64,000 nucleotides of DNA from the NCBI GenBank assembly GCA_029582165.1, contig CM055877.1, forward strand, positions 7,245,855 through 7,309,854, given 5' to 3'. Position numbers and translations under genes: made by a program. Below the pieces are notes generated by a model, which saw nothing but the letters and a program-made list of their open reading frames with translations, searched no databases and was not told the DNA's origin. This DNA is from Portulaca oleracea (lineage: Eukaryota; Streptophyta; Magnoliopsida; Caryophyllales; Portulacaceae). Below are positions 34,078 through 45,835 of this stretch, one piece after another (the stretch's first letter is position 1; each line of letters starts with the position of its first letter).

Positions 34078-35211
34078 CTACCCTCCTCCCGGCGAGTGCA
34101 CCCCAAACTCCGGCGAACTCATCCTCGGCAAAACATGCACCGCCACCGCCTCATACCCCTCTGGCGGCTCTACCACCCACATTCTCACCGGCGCCGCCGC
34201 GACATCCACCACGACGATCCCCCCTCCCCCGCCCGCCACCACGCAGACCTTCCCCACGGCGGCGGCGATGTGGTGGGTCCCTTTGAAGTGGTCGGATTCC
34301 GCCACGTCCACCCAGGAATCTGTGTTTTCGTGGTACTTCCGCAGCACCCCCTTGATGGCGTCCACCAGGAATACGTCCTCCTCCGCCATGTCCGCCGCCG
34401 GTCCTCTCCACCCCGCCACCATCCCCTCCGCCATCTCCAACCACTCCTCCGCCGTGGCGTCGTACACCGCCCCCTCCTTCGCGTCGACGTTCACCATGCA
34501 CAGCCTCCCCCGCCACCCCACTCCCCCCACCGCCTCCCTCGCGAACCGCCCGTCCCGCAGCGGCGCCACCCTCTCCCACCCCCTCCCCCCGCCGGCGACG
34601 TCCCACCGCTCCGCCGTCCTCGCCGTTTCCGCGCTGAAGTGATTCCCCACTCCTCCGGCGACGTACACCGCCCCTTTCACAGACCCCGACGCGCACCACC
34701 TCCGCGGCACCGCCACGCACGGCCCGAACCCCCACTTTCCCTCCGCCGGATCGAACACCATCGGCCGATCCAGCGCCGGGAGGAGCCGCTCCGACGTCGC
34801 CGCCACCACCACGAGCCTCCCCGCCGCCGCAACTGACTGGATCGGGAGATTCCGGCTAATAAACGAAGGATGCCTCAAGAGCAGATCCGATGGAGGCTTG
34901 GGAAGCCATTGCCAACGACCCGAGATCGGATCGAAGCTGGAAAACACGATCGATTGAGACTGGGAGTGTGAGATCGGAGTGAGGATGCAGTAGAGAGAGA
35001 GGAAAGGGGGGAAGATGGAGGAGTAGATGAGTTTCCGCCATGGGAGGCAGACGGAGAAGAGGAGGGATGGGGGGAGTTTGGAGAGGATAAGGTGGGCGAT
35101 GTGGTCGGGGAGGCCAGGGATGAGTGGTTGGTGGTGGTGGGTGTTTTCTGGGTCGTCGACGCCATGGGAGAAGGAGGAGGAGAGCTTGAGTTTTGCGCGT
35201 TTTCTGGACAT
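34078..35211 (-). CDS. SKIP25-like: F-box/kelch-repeat protein, SKIP25 type
   Basis: A single exon of 377 residues. An F-box lies near residues 27-75 (LIPGLPDHIAHLILSKLP ... VCLPWRKLIYS). It is followed by kelch-type blades with paired Gly and aromatic residues (RWQWLPKPPSD, GRLVVVAAT, PRRWCASGSVKGAVYVAGGVG, GWRGRLCMVNVDAKEGAVYD, GKVCVVAGGGGGIVVVDVA), ending AVAVHVLPRMSSPEFGVH. The set matches Arabidopsis SKIP25, an SKP1-binding F-box protein: the F-box docks on SKP1 in an SCF ubiquitin ligase and the kelch propeller takes the substrate, which is unknown. The start is placed at 35211 because a TATA-like box lies upstream of it at about 35291. An in-frame ATG at 35373 would lie upstream of that box and would add low-complexity Ser-Leu repeats encoded by a microsatellite. 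The CDS is far more GC-rich than its surroundings. Confidence 0.92.
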   Translation of the reverse strand: MSRKRAKLKLSSSFSHGVDDPENTHHHQPLIPGLPDHIAHLILSKLPPSLLFSVCLPWRKLIYSSIFPPFLSLYCILTPISHSQSQSIVFSSFDPISGRWQWLPKPPSDLLLRHPSFISRNLPIQSVAAAGRLVVVAATSERLLPALDRPMVFDPAEGKWGFGPCVAVPRRWCASGSVKGAVYVAGGVGNHFSAETARTAERWDVAGGGRGWERVAPLRDGRFAREAVGGVGWRGRLCMVNVDAKEGAVYDATAEEWLEMAEGMVAGWRGPAADMAEEDVFLVDAIKGVLRKYHENTDSWVDVAESDHFKGTHHIAAAVGKVCVVAGGGGGIVVVDVAAAPVRMWVVEPPEGYEAVAVHVLPRMSSPEFGVHSPGGG

Positions 35212-35220
35212 GAATAACTG

Positions 35221-35225
<5 letters not shown>

Positions 35226-35261
<36 letters not shown>
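35226..35261. repeat. (GA)n/(CT)n microsatellite in the 5' leader of the F-box gene
   Basis: About 17 AG units lie 15 bp upstream of the chosen start. On the coding strand it is a CT tract, which is common in plant 5' leaders. Confidence 0.9.
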
Positions 35262-35265
<4 letters not shown>

Positions 35266-35288
35266 AGAGGGCAGGTGGCGGAGAGAAG

Positions 35289-35297
35289 GATATATAC
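35289..35297 (-). promoter_or_regulatory. TATA-like box of the F-box gene
   Basis: GTATATATCC on the minus strand, about 80 bp upstream of the start codon. It places the transcript start near the CT tract and supports the shorter protein. Confidence 0.5.
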
Positions 35298-35662
35298 GTG
35301 TGGTGTGGGGTGGTTTGGATTGGGAGAAAAGAAAAGACGGGGGGAAATGATGGTGGTGGTGTGAAAATGACAAGGTTCAAATATGATGGTGGTAGGAATT
35401 AGGATTAGCTGCCTCTACCCTCACCTCAATGGATGCTTTTTCATTTATGGTGGGTTTAGCTTTTTTATTGGGAAGACTTTTTGAGAAAGATTTTTTACTT
35501 TGTTTTAAGCTTTTTTAGGAAAATATGTATTGAGTTTAAGAGTAAAATAATGAATTTCACGCTCAAATTTTCTCATTTTAACAATCAAAAATGAAAAATT
35601 TTGTCCATTTGTCAAATTTCACCAACTTTTTTAGGAACGTTTGGGAACCAAACACTCTCTTA

Positions 35663-35882
35663 GGGATTGTTTGGTAGAAATTTTTTTCGGAAAAATTTTC
35701 ATGGAAATCAGGAAATTTCCCTTAGCCCTTTTAAGGGGAAATTTTTTCTGGGATAATGTAAAAAATGGTGAGACCCTTGTAAAGTTTTTCTCAATATCAA
35801 CCTACATCCAAACATAAAAAAAAATAAGTTAATCTGGGAAAATCGGTCTTTCCCTAGGATTTTTGGCCAACTAAACGCACAC
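35663..35882 (+). mobile_element. Tourist-like MITE, GCGTTTGGT family, copy 2
   Basis: It is 220 bp, with TTA at both sides (35660-35662 and 35883-35885). The left end is GGGATTGTTTGGTAG and the right end is the inverse of GTGTGCGTTTAGTTGG. The body has AAATTTCCCTTAGCCC as in copy 1. Confidence 0.85.
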
Positions 35883-35889
35883 TTAAAAC

Positions 35890-36347
35890 AATTATTCATT
35901 TGACTAAGTTTTGACCGTTGATTACTTATGAATTACAATGACTTACTAGGCCTGGCGTTCGAGTGCATCGAATCGACATCGATTCGGATGCATGTTTGGT
36001 TATGGGTTGATTATGAGTGAGTTTTATTCGGGTAAAGTTCTTTTTGATCGGGTTCTGGTTTGATTTGGGATTGTTTAGGTGTGGATCATAATTGGATTAC
36101 TTTTCGAGTTGCAATTCAGATAGGTTTTGGGTTCGAGTTGAGATCGAATCATCCATTCGCGTGTCGATTAGGGTTTGCTTTTCAGGCCTTGGTTTAGTTT
36201 TGTCAGGTCTTTGAATTACAATATGATTATTAGAAATATACATTACTAAAAATTATAAAGGTACTAGTTTTATATTGTAACTTATTATAATTTACAAATA
36301 ATCATTAGTCAAAGTTTAGTTCAATGAACAAATATTTTTGGCCGGAG
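35890..36347. mobile_element. Stowaway-like MITE split by a ~265-bp insert
   Basis: The left half TTTGACTAAGTTTTGACCGT...GAATTACAATGA (35895-35940) and the right half GAATTACAATATGATTATT...CAAATATTTTTGGCCGGAG (36211-36347) line up with the first and last parts of 42633-42839. Between them lies an unrelated GT-rich block (about 35945-36210) starting TAGGCCTGGCG, with GAATTACAAT on both sides. Confidence 0.65.
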
Positions 36348-36479
36348 ACAATATTTATTTTTGTTTTGTTTTTGTTTGGTTCTATTTAAGAATAATTAAT
36401 TGGCTGAAATCCACATTGAGGAATTTGTACATACAAGTGTATGGAAAATAATGCAAGTGTAAGTTTTTTTAAGTCTTTT

Positions 36480-36970
36480 GATGGCAAACTCTAGACAAAC
36501 TTCATTAATTGATAAAGGCATTGCAAATGTCTTCTAATACCAAGTTTTGAATACTATCAACATGTCTCCTTTCCAAGTCCTACTCCATATGTTGGTTGGA
36601 GATCGATGAGTGAGATTATGAGCTACTCTATTGCCCCCTCCCTCTTTCTTATATGATTGAAAGATAAAATAAATAAATAAACTATAGTAAAAGTTGAAAA
36701 TTTTCACTAAAATAAAAAATTTAAAATTTTGTTAAGGATCTGCCGCTTCTTGAGGGATGAGATGATCCTCAGACAATCACCTCCAACATGCCCAGGCCTC
36801 GACAAATTAATAACCCCCAGAACCTGAATTCTACTCAACTTCAGCACATACCACCAATCCCCCGCATTCGAATCACGAGTCCTAAACCACACGCCCACTC
36901 CCCTAATTTAATTCCATCAAGATTCACCTTCATGAACCTCGCGTCAGGAGTTGATCAGCAAGAGTTTGAT
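36480..36970 (-). pseudogene. LINE/RNase H tail fragment
   Basis: Minus-strand reading gives ARFMKVNLDGIKLGEW then GLGLVIRMRGIGG. In other frames it gives VGGDCLRIISSLKKRQILN and later NRVAHNLTH. This is the normal order of the plant LINE-type RNase H domain (KVNxDG...GxVIRxxxG...ExDCLxxIxxL...RxAHxLA). Several frameshifts make it dead. It would have degraded the RNA strand of the RNA-DNA hybrid during LINE copying. Confidence 0.65.
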
Positions 36971-38018
36971 TATTGTTTAGGTTGGATGTGCTTCTCTTCC
37001 CATTATAGACATATTCATTTCTCGCTTTTCACACTATCCAACACACTGCAGCTCATTCACCAACTTTACTCAATTAATCATCTCCCAACCACATAAACTC
37101 CTAACCACATAAACTCCTCCCAGGTCACTCTGATCTCCTTAAATATCAATTTAAATAGTAATTACAAATTAATATTTGTTTTTAAATTTGGCAAACTTTC
37201 TTATTCTCGATAATTATCATTTCATTGGCATTGCATTGACATCATAAATTGATTTTAGACTATAACTCCAACAGACTTATTCATACTAATTAAGAAATAC
37301 AACTATATATTTTATGAGATATTGAGATTCTAATTACTAATAATTATGTCCAAAACACTTGGATTTAACAATAGCAATGACACTAACACCTTTCTATAAG
37401 CAATTAAATATAAAAACATTCATGCTTTACATCATCATATATGTTAGCTTGATCCAATTCCTAAGCTCAACCATAACCACTCATATTCAACAAGGTCCAC
37501 AATTTTTTCTTAAAAAAATGTAGTACCACATTATTGAAATTTAGAATAATGCCTCTGAACTTTTGATATCATACGACAATTCAGATAACTAGGACATTTG
37601 CTACCACATTATTGAAATTGTTTATCCAAGTATGTAGTGCGGGCAAAAAATTGGGTTTGGATAAATTTTGGTCGGACCAATTCAATTACTGTCAAAATTT
37701 GGATGAGAAATTCATGTCCAGACGGGACCTGATCTTATTTTCGGTTGGTTGGGTCGGACAATTTGGACGAAACTAAATCGGGTTCACACAATAGATAAAT
37801 GAGAAATTTTATATCCGAATATTCGGTCAATATCAAAATTTAGTCATGGGCAACCGACAAATACCAACCTCAAAAGTTAAGTTGCCATGAATCAAACATA
37901 AAACTCAAAATATTGTCATAAAAAACCCCAAAATTAGAAATTTCAGAACTTAATCCATAATTTATCAATGGAAAAAAATTAATTGACTTTTCTAAAATAC
38001 TCAATAAAAAAAACCACT
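36971..38018. other. Intergenic, AT-rich, no gene seen
   Basis: No coding pattern. The part at 37620-37870 has GGTCGGAC/GGGTCGGACA-type repeats like those of old hAT-related elements, but no ends could be set. Confidence 0.5.
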
Positions 38019-38020
38019 TA

Positions 38021-38262
38021 CTTCCTCAGTTCCATATTAATTATCATCTTGTCAACTATCACAGTCTCCAATATAATTTTTTAATTGATAAACTCTTATA
38101 TAATGTTTTATTAACAATTACGATATTACACTTTTAGGATAGTATTTTTGTTACGAATTTAACAGTGGTAGTTTTATGTAACAAGCCATTATATATATTA
38201 AAAAAGTTATGGTCAAATTTTTTAAAATTTGACAACACAATTTTCAAATACGGTACTACCTC
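38021..38262. mobile_element. Stowaway-like MITE relic
   Basis: TA followed by CTTCCTCAGTTCCATATTAA, with the internal order GTTATGGTCAAATTTTTTAA and TTGACAACACAATTTTCAAA near the right end, as in 41576-41832. The right terminus is damaged. Confidence 0.65.
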
Positions 38263-38843
38263 TGTTTTTATTTATCTGTCATCTAGGAAATTTTGTTAAA
38301 AACTTTGCCAATTATATCTTAATTTGTATAATGACTCATCATATAAAATTGATGTCATTAGTTTTATAATAAAAAATACTATCAAAAATATATATTAAAG
38401 ATTATTGATTGAAGATTAATATTATAAATGAAAGTAATTAGCATATAAAGGAGAAAATTTAGAGGATGAATGGATGAAGCAGAGGAGAAGGAGATGGTAG
38501 GGGCAGTGGCAGTGACAGTGGCAGTGGCAGTGGAGTGGGGAGGCAACTTTATGGTTTAAATATAGAGGGAAGTTGGGAAAAAGCTGGCTTTTGTAGCTTG
38601 CGGCGTGCCATACCATTAATTAATAAACATAATGTTGAATGTATCTCTGCTTTTCCTTTTCCTTTTTTTTTTTTTTTAATCACCAAACCACGTGCATTGC
38701 AACACTGCAACTCTGCAACTTGAGCTACTTGACCTATAGAGAGATGCACAGTAATGTCAAACATTGCATCATTTTTTTCAGAGTTTTTTCTTCTTTTTCT
38801 TCTTCCCCCAAAACATTGCATCATTTTTTTTCAAAAAAAAAAC

Positions 38844-39231
38844 GATTAAAAAGACCTCATATTTTGGTGTAATAATTTTAAGAGCATTATTTTTTTATAA
38901 ATAATTGTTGGGTGATATTATTTTTGATGTAAATATTTAGGGGTGACATTCGGACCAATTTCCGACCAAAAAAGACACGAAATAGTGAGTTTTTACGCTT
39001 AGGCGTGTTTATTATGTTAACAGATTTACTTGTATATGTTAGAGTTAAGTATAGACTTCAATTTAAAACACGCATAAATATAAAATCCACCGCTTTGCGC
39101 CGTTTTTGGCCGGAAATTGACCGGAATGTCACCCCTAAATATTTACGTCAAAAATAGTGTCGCCCAACAATTATTTATCAAAAAATGGGGCCCTAAAAAT
39201 TATTACACCAAAATATGAGGCCCCTTTAGTC
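38844..39231. mobile_element. Foldback MITE with ~120-bp arms
   Basis: The left arm GATTAAAAAGACCTCATATT...TTGTTGGGTGATATTATTTT...TTAGGGGTGACATTCGG is mirrored by the right arm, whose inverse reads GACTAAAGGGGCCTCATATT...TTGTTGGGCGACACTATTTT. The centre is about 150 bp. No certain target duplication. Confidence 0.75.
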
Positions 39232-39940
39232 ATTTTTTATTTTTTTCAAGGATGTGTAACAGTGTAAGTGTGTTCCTTTATGGCTCAAATTGTCTTTGAT
39301 AATCCAGACAATTTTATCAAGTTGATAGATTTTTTGGAAAATTTTCGTACCATCTTTTTCTTGATAATATGCTAGTTGTTAAAGATTAAAGTCATGTTGT
39401 TTTGTATGATTGATAAGACCTAGAAATGTTATAAAATTGTAGAAAGTGCGGTGCATTGTTGATTGATATGGTAAAATTTGTGAAAAATGTGATTGATATG
39501 ATAGGTGTGAAAGAAAATATGAAAAAGTAAAAGAGAAAAGTGTTGTGAAGAATGAAAGAATATTGAATAGTATAATGAGTTGTACATGATAACACATTGC
39601 ACAACACCATATAAAAGAACATGACCTAAAAAAACAACAAAAGTGTCACAAATATCTACAAAACACCAAAAGAACGACAAGACCAAACACATAACAGCTA
39701 AAGGTATAACCAAGAAACCACAAAAACAGCAACAAAATTACGGCTAAGGGGTCACATAAATAAATAAAAAAATTGCTACCTAACAAGATTCTTCTTTTAT
39801 TCTAACATATCACTCCTCAAAATCTTAGTCACACTCTCTTGATCATCATAAAATATTTTCTAAACTCTCGCAACCTTCACTGCTACTTAACTTTTACACG
39901 ATAGATTTCAATTTTTATTCATACTAAATTTTTAATTATC
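39232..39940. other. Intergenic, no gene seen
   Basis: AT-rich. Open stretches on the minus strand at 39379-39713 overlap one another in all frames and show no motif. Confidence 0.5.
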
Positions 39941-39944
39941 TTAG

Positions 39945-40205
39945 AAATTATTCCCTTTGTTTTATATTAGTTGTCACCTTTAAGAATTGTGCAGTCAAAC
40001 TTTAAATTTTTTGACTATAAGTTTCTCAATATACACAATGATTTGTTATATAAAATTGTTATCATTAGATTTATAATGAAAAATATTATCTTAAAATAAA
40101 AATATTACAATTGTTAATAAAATATTATATAAGAAATTATTAATCAAAGAGTGGTATTGGAGACTGTGATAATCAATTAAGTAACAACTAATATACTTGA
40201 AGTGG
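39945..40205. mobile_element. Stowaway-like MITE relic
   Basis: It has TTATTCCCTTTGTTTTATAT, GAATTGTGCAGTCAAAC, CAATGATTTGTTATATAAAA and AATCAAAGAGTGGTATTGGA in the same order as 49147-49389. Ends are decayed. Confidence 0.65.
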
Positions 40206-40780
40206 TGGGTTTATTTTCAAAGGGTTTGTTTGTTAACTAACTTATTGGGATAATGTTTAGCTTTTTCGACACTATTAGATTTTTTATCGAAGTCAAAATA
40301 TATCTGAAATTTTTGGTAAACAACTTTTCAAATTAAGTTTTTTTTTTGGTCCCAATAAGAGAGTTTTTCAAAAGCTAGTTGAAAAAAGATTTTTAGAGTA
40401 ATACTTCACAAACACCTACTTTACTAAACGCAATTTTTGCAGTCAGCTAACCCAAACAGTTAAAGTCAAACAGTTGATCCAAACAGTTACCAACTACCAG
40501 ATGGTTGTCAAACAGGCCCAAAACTATTCCATCCCGTGAACTCTTATTGTATTGATGCTAAGTCATTGTCACACTACAATTTTATGACTCTCTCATATTT
40601 CATGCGCTCACTCTCAATCTCGCTAAAAGATTTTTATTTTAATTCCAAATTTATGGGATGTTGTGAGATGAATTAGCGATAATACAAAGAAGAGTTCATA
40701 GCTTTGAAAATAAGTTTACCACTTAACATGGAAATCGGGGGAATGTACAATCTTTTAAGACCGGGAAATTTGACCCACTA

Positions 40781-41012
40781 GGGTGCGTTTGGTTGGTCAA
40801 TAACCATGGGGAAATGGTCAATTTTCCCGGGTTGACTTATTTTCCCCATGTTTGGATGTGAGTTGACAACGAAAAAATTTGCACAGTAGGCCCACCATTT
40901 TTTCCATTTTTCTAGAGAAATTTTCCCTTAAGGGGCTAAGGGAAATTTTCCCCAGGTAAAGATTTCCCATGGGAAACTTTCCAAGGGAAATTTTGGGTTC
41001 CTACCAAACGCT
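40781..41012 (-). mobile_element. Tourist-like MITE, GCGTTTGGT family, copy 3
   Basis: It starts GGGTGCGTTTGGTTGGTC and ends with the inverse of AGCGTTTGGTAGGAACCC, in the opposite orientation to copies 1 and 2. The last three bases of the right end seem to be lost. Confidence 0.8.
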
Positions 41013-41575
41013 TAAGTAACCATAAATTTTAACTGATTGGTATCAAATTGTCAATAACAAATATATACAACCTTAACGAAAATATGAAAAAAAAAGGTAG
41101 TGGCATCCACTTTTAGATAAGAAGATATGTACATATATAGTATTTTTTTATATAAAAAATTGACATTAAAAGTACTGCATTTTTTCATATAAGAGAAGAG
41201 TAGTTGATTCATTGACGAAAATTTAATTTCGGGCTTATTCAAATAGCTTAAATTTGGTCAATGTTAAAATTTGAAAAAAAAATTGGTGTCCAAACCTTTG
41301 TTTGGGTATGATAATTGGGATGCTAGTCCAAATTGGATTTAAGTAATGGAAAAAAAAGAAGAGAAATATTGTATCTGAAAATTGGATTGAAACCCGGTTT
41401 TTTGTGTACTTTGTTAAAAATAGTTCATTTAAACAAAATAACCACACAATTCACTTATCTCAATTTTTCTTACTCTGATCATGCTTCACTAAAAAATATT
41501 AAAATAATCACACCACTCTATTATCCCATTATTTTTTTTTATCCACACAACTCATCACACTCATCATTCTTACTA

Positions 41576-41832
41576 CTCCCTCCGTTCCATATTAACTGTC
41601 ATATTTTTTACTTTCACGACCTCCAATGTCACTCTTTGATTAATAGTTTCTGCCATAATATGTTATTAACAATTGTAATATTATGTTTTTATGATAGTAT
41701 TTTTCGTTACGAATCTAATGGTAGTAATTTTATATAGCAACTCATTGTAAGTATTGAGAAATTTATGGTCAAAATTTTTAAAATTTGACTGCACAATTTC
41801 CAAAGACGACAGTTAATATGGAACGGAGGGAG
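41576..41832. mobile_element. Stowaway MITE, intact
   Basis: It is 257 bp with TA on both sides. It starts CTCCCTCCGTTCCATATTAA and ends with the exact inverse of that sequence (GGAACGGAGGGAG). A TA duplication with a CTCCCTCCGT terminus is the mark of Stowaway (Tc1/mariner) MITEs. Confidence 0.93.
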
Positions 41833-41989
41833 TATTAACTTAATCACATCTAATCACATTTTACAAATTTAAATGAAACTATTACTAACCAACCACACAA
41901 ACGAAGCGGGCAAGATAAAAAATTAAACCAATTTTTTTTTTCGAGTCGGATAAATTCAGATATTCCTATGAATGGATATAGGCCTGCCA

Positions 41990-42490
41990 ATTTGGTCGGG
42001 CATGCGGGTTTCAGGTCGGGCATATATTAGGTTCGAATAAAAATGGGTTAGATATTTTTCGTGTTTGGGTAAATATAGGCAGTGTATTTTGTTTCGGGTC
42101 AACCCAATGGGTTATGATTAAATTTGCGTCTTTTTCGGTTTCTTCTTTTAAAAGAATGGTCTCTAAATACTACTTTTTGTACAATTTACATAATAAAATA
42201 TGATTATTTTCTAGTAACAATAAGTTATTGTAACTATTTTAACTTAAATTAGAGAAATAAAAATTAAATAAGTTGCACTTATAGTTTAATAGTTAAAAAT
42301 TATAATGAAGGGTCACAAATTCTAATAAATTTGAACTTAAAAAATTAATTTTTCAAGTCAAACGGACAGATCGGATTTGACCCACTAATTTTTATATTCA
42401 ATGTATTTAAGATCTAGTTGAGAAAATCGTATTCAAAACCTAAAAATCTTGGATGGTTCAGATCATGTCAGAAATTACCGAATGTAAATG
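41990..42490. other. Old repeat with GGTCGGGC/CGGGTC blocks, no gene
   Basis: AATTTGGTCGGGCATGCGGG on the left and GATCGGATTTGACCC further right suggest a decayed element. No ends or coding parts could be set. Confidence 0.35.
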
Positions 42491-42632
42491 GATAAGATCA
42501 CAATAAGACATGTATGCATTAATATATTTTCCGCATATATGGAGTAGTACAAAGCAACCCGACATGAGGTAAGGCTAAGCTTTTGGGAAATAAATTGGGA
42601 ACGGGGAATCCATGTCGGTTCACATTATACTA

Positions 42633-42839
42633 CTTCCGTCTCAAAATGTTTGTTCTTTGACTAAATTTTGACTATTAATTAGTTATAAATTACAATGAGT
42701 TATGATGTAAAATTACCATTATTAGAAATATACATTAGTAAAGATTACAATGACGATAATTTCTTATCGTAAGTCATTGTAACTTATAAGTAATCAACAA
42801 TCAAAATTTAGTCAAATGACAGATATTTTGGGACGGAGG
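42633..42839. mobile_element. Stowaway-like MITE, second subfamily
   Basis: It is 207 bp between TA dinucleotides. The left end is CTTCCGTCTCAAAATGTTTG and the right end is the inverse of CCTCCGTCCCAAAATATCTG. Arms of about 80 bp pair across a short centre. The same subfamily occurs at 47024-47226 and, split, at 35890-36347. Confidence 0.88.
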
Positions 42840-43280
42840 TAACAGCGTTTTGTTTTGTGGGGGCCTTTGCATTGAATTGAATTATGAAAGACCTTATAAT
42901 ATTGTGTAAAGTACGTGGCTTCCCATAACTTCACGTAAAGTAGGTTTTACATTGGACCCACCCCCCTAAAAATTAAATATTTTCAACAAAAAGGCAATCT
43001 TGGACTTTAGCTAAGTTTGTAACCAACCATTTTTATGATACTCTTGTAATTTGCATGGGATTTTGGAAGGTTTTATGTTTACTGTATAGTCTTTGGTCAT
43101 CATTTGATGTGTTCTTTACTTGGCCAATAAGTTTTTTCATCTTTTTTTAATTTCTTTGTTTGTTGTTGGGGGTGGGGTTGGGGGGGATTTACCAATAGGA
43201 GTTGGTAGTTTTTCTACTTTTTCAATTTGGCCTTTTATGTGTGCTTTCTCTATGTCATTGGGGTGTTATCTTATAAGAGT

Positions 43281-43515
43281 CATGCCGGCCTATCAAATTT
43301 ATAGATAAAAAAATAGTGGGGTAAAAGTTAAATTTTGGTAATTTTCATAATTTTTGGATAATTTTTGATAACTTTTGTCAAATTTATGTTAATATTGTTA
43401 AAATTATTATTTTTTGTTTTTTGACTTTGGTAATTTTTGATAACTTTTAATAGATTTAAGCAAAAATTGGTAAATTCTGGTAAACTAAAATTACATATGA
43501 ATTCGACAGACCCTT
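43281..43515. mobile_element. Possible MITE with GGTAATTTTTGATAA repeats
   Basis: The left part TCAAATTTATAGATAAAAAAATAG and the right part ATATGAATTCGACAGACC are partly inverse to each other. The body repeats TTTTGATAACTTTTG. A related block lies at 48393-48600. Confidence 0.45.
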
Positions 43516-43639
43516 ATTTGTCAATTATTCGATAACTATTTGGATTAACTATTTGATGTAATTATTTGTGTTAACTGATTGTAAGAAATATATTTGGTAA
43601 AATAATTATTTATTAAAAGATACTTCAAAAGCTTCTTTA

Positions 43640-43844
43640 GGCACCGTTCTTTTGTGCGTTAACCACCCAAACGCAACGCAAAATCAATAAAACCTAACGC
43701 ATAACAAACGCAAGATAACGCAACTTATCACAATCTACTATTCACCTCTACTCACCTTTTTATTATTTCCTACCGCAACCCAACGCAACCCAAACGCAAC
43801 TTATCGAAACGCAAATGCTACGCAACGCACAAAAGAACGGTGCC
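43640..43844. mobile_element. Tourist (PIF/Harbinger) MITE, 205 bp
   Basis: TTA duplication at 43637-43639 and 43845-43847. The ends are perfect inverted repeats of at least 20 bases, starting GGCACCGTTCTTTTGTGCGT. The body is built of AACGCAA units. Confidence 0.93.
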
Positions 43845-43849
43845 TTAGG

Positions 43850-45607
43850 TATTTGTTTTTTAAAACTAACTTATTAGCCCGAAATGCTAATGTGAAAAGT
43901 TGTTTGTCAAATACTTCAAGTGACTTTTTTACTTTGATAAAAAAAACATATAAAAATTATCCCAATAAGCTGATTACCAAATATGCCCATTACTTTTTAT
44001 TACTTCACCTTTTTAGTGTTAGAATTTGGTTTTTATACTTTGTAGGCAAGTCAAATTTAACAATTCAAACTCTCCCATTATTTAGATTATTATGTTAATA
44101 TTTATAGGAGAAATATTATGTATTTTGATAAAAATATTGGATGACTAGATACAATAAACTTATTATAGGGTTTTCATAAAAGGGGAAAGAACACCTTGTC
44201 ATAAGATTATATACCGTTGTGCCATACAACATTTTTATGATGTTAACTCTTAATAAATTAGAATTCGTATCCTTTATATATAATAGCTAAGACATGGTTA
44301 AAACTTGAATGCTCCCCTAACTAATTAAGGTATACTTTTATATGACAAATTATACTTATAATATCTATTTATATACAATATTTTTTCGTACTTTTACATG
44401 TACAAACTAAACTTTCATTGAAAATTATTTTTATTATTAGGTGTATTGTCTTGTCATTAAACATCATAACTTTAAGGTATGTCACATTCAGATCATATAT
44501 CCATATCATCACATGATTTAAAGGTTGCAATCTCTTAGTAAGACTTACAAGGTATAAATAGAAACCTAAAAGGTTAGGAAATGGATTAGACCCATGAGTG
44601 AGAAAAATGAGAAAATAGATGAATTAAAGACAAAAAGTGGGAGGCAAGAAATTAGATGATCAGTATGTGAGAGTTAAAGCCAACCTTTTGGTCACATTTT
44701 TCTTTCAATTGGTCACAACAAGATCCAAAGTACAACCATTTTTGTCCAATAAATAACCCTTAAAAAAACAGAAATTATTGTCTGATATATCTTTATAATT
44801 TCTCATAGAAATGAAAATTTTTAACGGGACATTCTGTCCAATAAATAATCCTTAATATTCCTCTCTCATATCTCTATTAATCAACATTATAACTTTTGTT
44901 TATGATAATACTTTCCAAATGAATATTTTTAACTTTATTCGAGATGTACTATTTTTTCTTTTTTATTATCTGAACTAAATTTCAATTCTTAAAAAAAAAA
45001 TTTTAAGAAATTACCCACTTATCTTTATAATTTCTCATAGAAAATGAAATTTTTTTAAAATAACTATCATTCAATATGTTGTTTACATTTAATATTCCTT
45101 AGTCCCATCTCTACTAATTAGCATTATAATTTTTTTTGTTTGAGAAAACATTATAACTTTTGTATGTATGGCAATACTTTCCTAATAAATATTTTTTACT
45201 TTATTTATTTAGAATACAATATTTTTTTATTATCTCAACTAGATTTTAACCTTAATTTAATTTTGTTAAAATCGTCCAATCCAGAAAATTTGAGTCTATT
45301 TACGAATATTTCATTTCAATTTTGACATTAATCTAATTTGAACGATTCAAATTTAACAAATCGGACATTTTTGAGACACTCTATAAAATTGTGAAAACGG
45401 ACTCTTTAAATGGAGTGGGTATGGCGGAGATTGTCGGCTTTTGCAATAATTAATGATGATGAAACAATGATGAAAGTTGGCCTTTGATTTGAATTGAACG
45501 CTCCTTTCCAACTTTGGTTGGATTTGAGCCAAAGACACCCAACCTTACAACACCCTCACGTTATAAAGGAATAATCTATTTTATTGGTCATTTTAAGATC
45601 TATTCTT
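43850..45607. other. Intergenic, strongly AT-rich, no gene seen
   Basis: Two stretches (about 44770-44990 and 45000-45240) repeat the same order: TTATCTTTATAATTTCTCATAG, then a TTAATATTCCT block, then TCTCTA(T/C)TAAT. This suggests an old local duplication. No coding pattern. Confidence 0.5.
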
Positions 45608-45610
45608 TTA

Positions 45611-45835
45611 GGGTGTATTTATAGTTGGTTAAAAAACTCGGAAAAATGATCAATTTTCTTGAGCTGACTTATTTTCTCTATGTTTGAATGTAGATTGATT
45701 TTGAGAAAAATTTTACGGTAAGCCTACCATTTCTTACATTTTTTCTTAAGTAAGGGAAACTTTTTCTAGAGAAATATTTCCCATGGAAAACTTTCCTCGG
45801 GAAAAATTTCCCTGGGGTTCATATCAAACGCTCCC
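45611..45835 (-). mobile_element. Tourist-like MITE, GCGTTTGGT family, copy 4
   Basis: It is 225 bp with TTA on both sides (45608-45610, 45836-45838). The left end GGGTGTATTTATAGTTGG is diverged. The right end is the inverse of GGGAGCGTTTGATATGAAC. Confidence 0.88.

Noticed and set aside
34096..34836. Long open frames on the plus strand opposite the F-box gene, rich in His, Pro and Arg
   Set aside because: They are shadows of the GC-rich codon positions of the minus-strand gene and have no family features.
35212..35373. N-terminal extension of the F-box protein
   Set aside because: It would be encoded by a CT microsatellite and start upstream of the TATA-like box. The family starts near the shorter Met.
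43120..43308. Short open frame MANKFFHLFLISLFVVGGG
   Set aside because: It looks like a signal peptide only because of T-rich DNA. It does not start with ATG in the sequence and ends in repeat DNA.
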